Shown here piece after piece: positions 44,229-44,417 of a stretch of 44,417 nucleotides of DNA. The DNA comes from a virus. A program made the position numbers and the translations under genes. Below the pieces are notes generated by a model that saw only the letters and a program-made list of their open reading frames with translations, did no database searches and was not told where the DNA came from. Location: positions 1 to 44,417 of IMG/VR virus record IMGVR_UViG_3300048592_001015; one strand, 5' to 3'. Every line of letters begins with the position of its first letter. The stretch's first letter is position 1.

Positions 44229-44417
44229 GACTTGGTCCTCTTCACTTCGGCCAGCGTCATCCCGCGCAGTCCGAGAATATCGAGGTTCGTGGGCTTGTTC
44301 TCCTTGATGCGCTGCCGCGCCCAGGCGCCGAGCGTGGAGTGGTGGACTTCCGCATCTACCGTCACCGGCTGGTTCGTCCGCTGCAGAAGCATCCGCCTCA
44401 TCCGGTTCGCGCTGGAG
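44225..44417 (-). CDS. Partial or edge gene, hypothetical protein (58 aa from ATG 44401)
   Basis: The minus-strand frame is open from the window edge to TGA 44225-44227, overlapping the next GTG (GTGA), so it is a real coupled gene. ATG 44401 would give MRRMLLQRTNQPVTVDAEVHHSTLGAWARQRIKENKPTNLDILGLRGMTLAEVKRTKS. The five preceding codons are also open, so the gene may start beyond the edge. If the molecule were circular, the frame meets a stop just after the CCTGGC repeat with no other start, which would favour ATG 44401. Function not recognised. Confidence 0.5.
   Translation of the reverse strand, partial: SSANRMRRMLLQRTNQPVTVDAEVHHSTLGAWARQRIKENKPTNLDILGLRGMTLAEVKRTKS

Noticed and set aside
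1-44417. tRNA, tmRNA or rRNA genes
   Set aside because: I looked for T-loop-like GTTCGA-N-TCC and acceptor pairing on both strands and found none convincing.
1-44417. Integrase, excisionase, CI-like repressor or transposase
   Set aside because: No protein shows tyrosine or serine recombinase motifs, a clear repressor helix-turn-helix or a DDE transposase triad.
1-44417. G6 runs as phase-variable homopolymer tracts or as KOPS/Chi sites
   Set aside because: Six bases is short for slippage-driven variation and the runs are held at exactly six. The sequence does not match known KOPS or Chi motifs, so no established class was assigned.

Overview
The window reads as most or all of a tailed double-stranded DNA phage genome (siphovirus with an HK97-type head), about 63% GC by eye. 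The host is probably a high-GC Gram-negative bacterium: two phage lipoproteins carry lipoboxes, and the tail carries an NlpC/P60 murein peptidase. I see no integrase, repressor, tRNA, rRNA or CRISPR array. No endolysin with a catalytic domain, primase or replicative helicase is recognisable. The right edge cuts or nearly cuts a leftward gene, and the left edge starts inside an 18-copy hexanucleotide repeat, so the ends may be assembly ends of a circular or permuted genome.

Layout. (1) 1-524: non-coding, with a CCTGGC tandem repeat, a cluster of GCAAC/GTTGC iteron-like repeats and a leftward terminator hairpin. (2) 525-3568, minus strand: nine small genes, probably accessory or early, driven by two good extended -10 promoters. 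(3) 3726-25943, plus strand: the late module. Its order is PD-(D/E)XK nuclease, HNH, TerS, TerL, fused prohead protease/major capsid protein, putative decoration protein, portal, collagen-like protein, connectors, major tail protein, two tail chaperones joined by a predicted -1 frameshift, tape measure, minor tail proteins, NlpC/P60, tail-tip protein, S74 tail fibre, lipoprotein and peptidoglycan-binding protein. It ends at a strong terminator. (4) 25944-26233: convergent intergenic region. (5) 26234-44401, minus strand: about forty tightly packed genes for DNA metabolism and unknown functions. These include a SNF2-type helicase, DUF4031, a Pyr_excise-like protein, DNA polymerase I, DUF3310, an HD nucleotidase, a thymidylate-synthase homologue, a GT-A glycosyltransferase, a 5-hmdU-DNA-kinase helical-domain protein, dUTPase, Cys-rich proteins and DNA ligase. 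Most neighbours overlap by 4 bp (ATGA or GTGA), which implies translational coupling.

Two things stand out. First, 34372-39353 looks like a base-hypermodification pathway: dUTPase, a thymidylate-synthase/hydroxymethylase-family enzyme lacking canonical TS residues, an HD nucleotidase, a TAGT-like glycosyltransferase and a HMUDK-helical/aGPT-PPlase-like protein. Second, the whole window is studded with runs of exactly six G. By hand count there are 73 on the plus strand and 45 on the minus strand, with longer runs almost absent. They are spaced far more evenly than chance and fall in any reading frame and in both gene orientations. This looks like a selected short DNA motif of unknown function.
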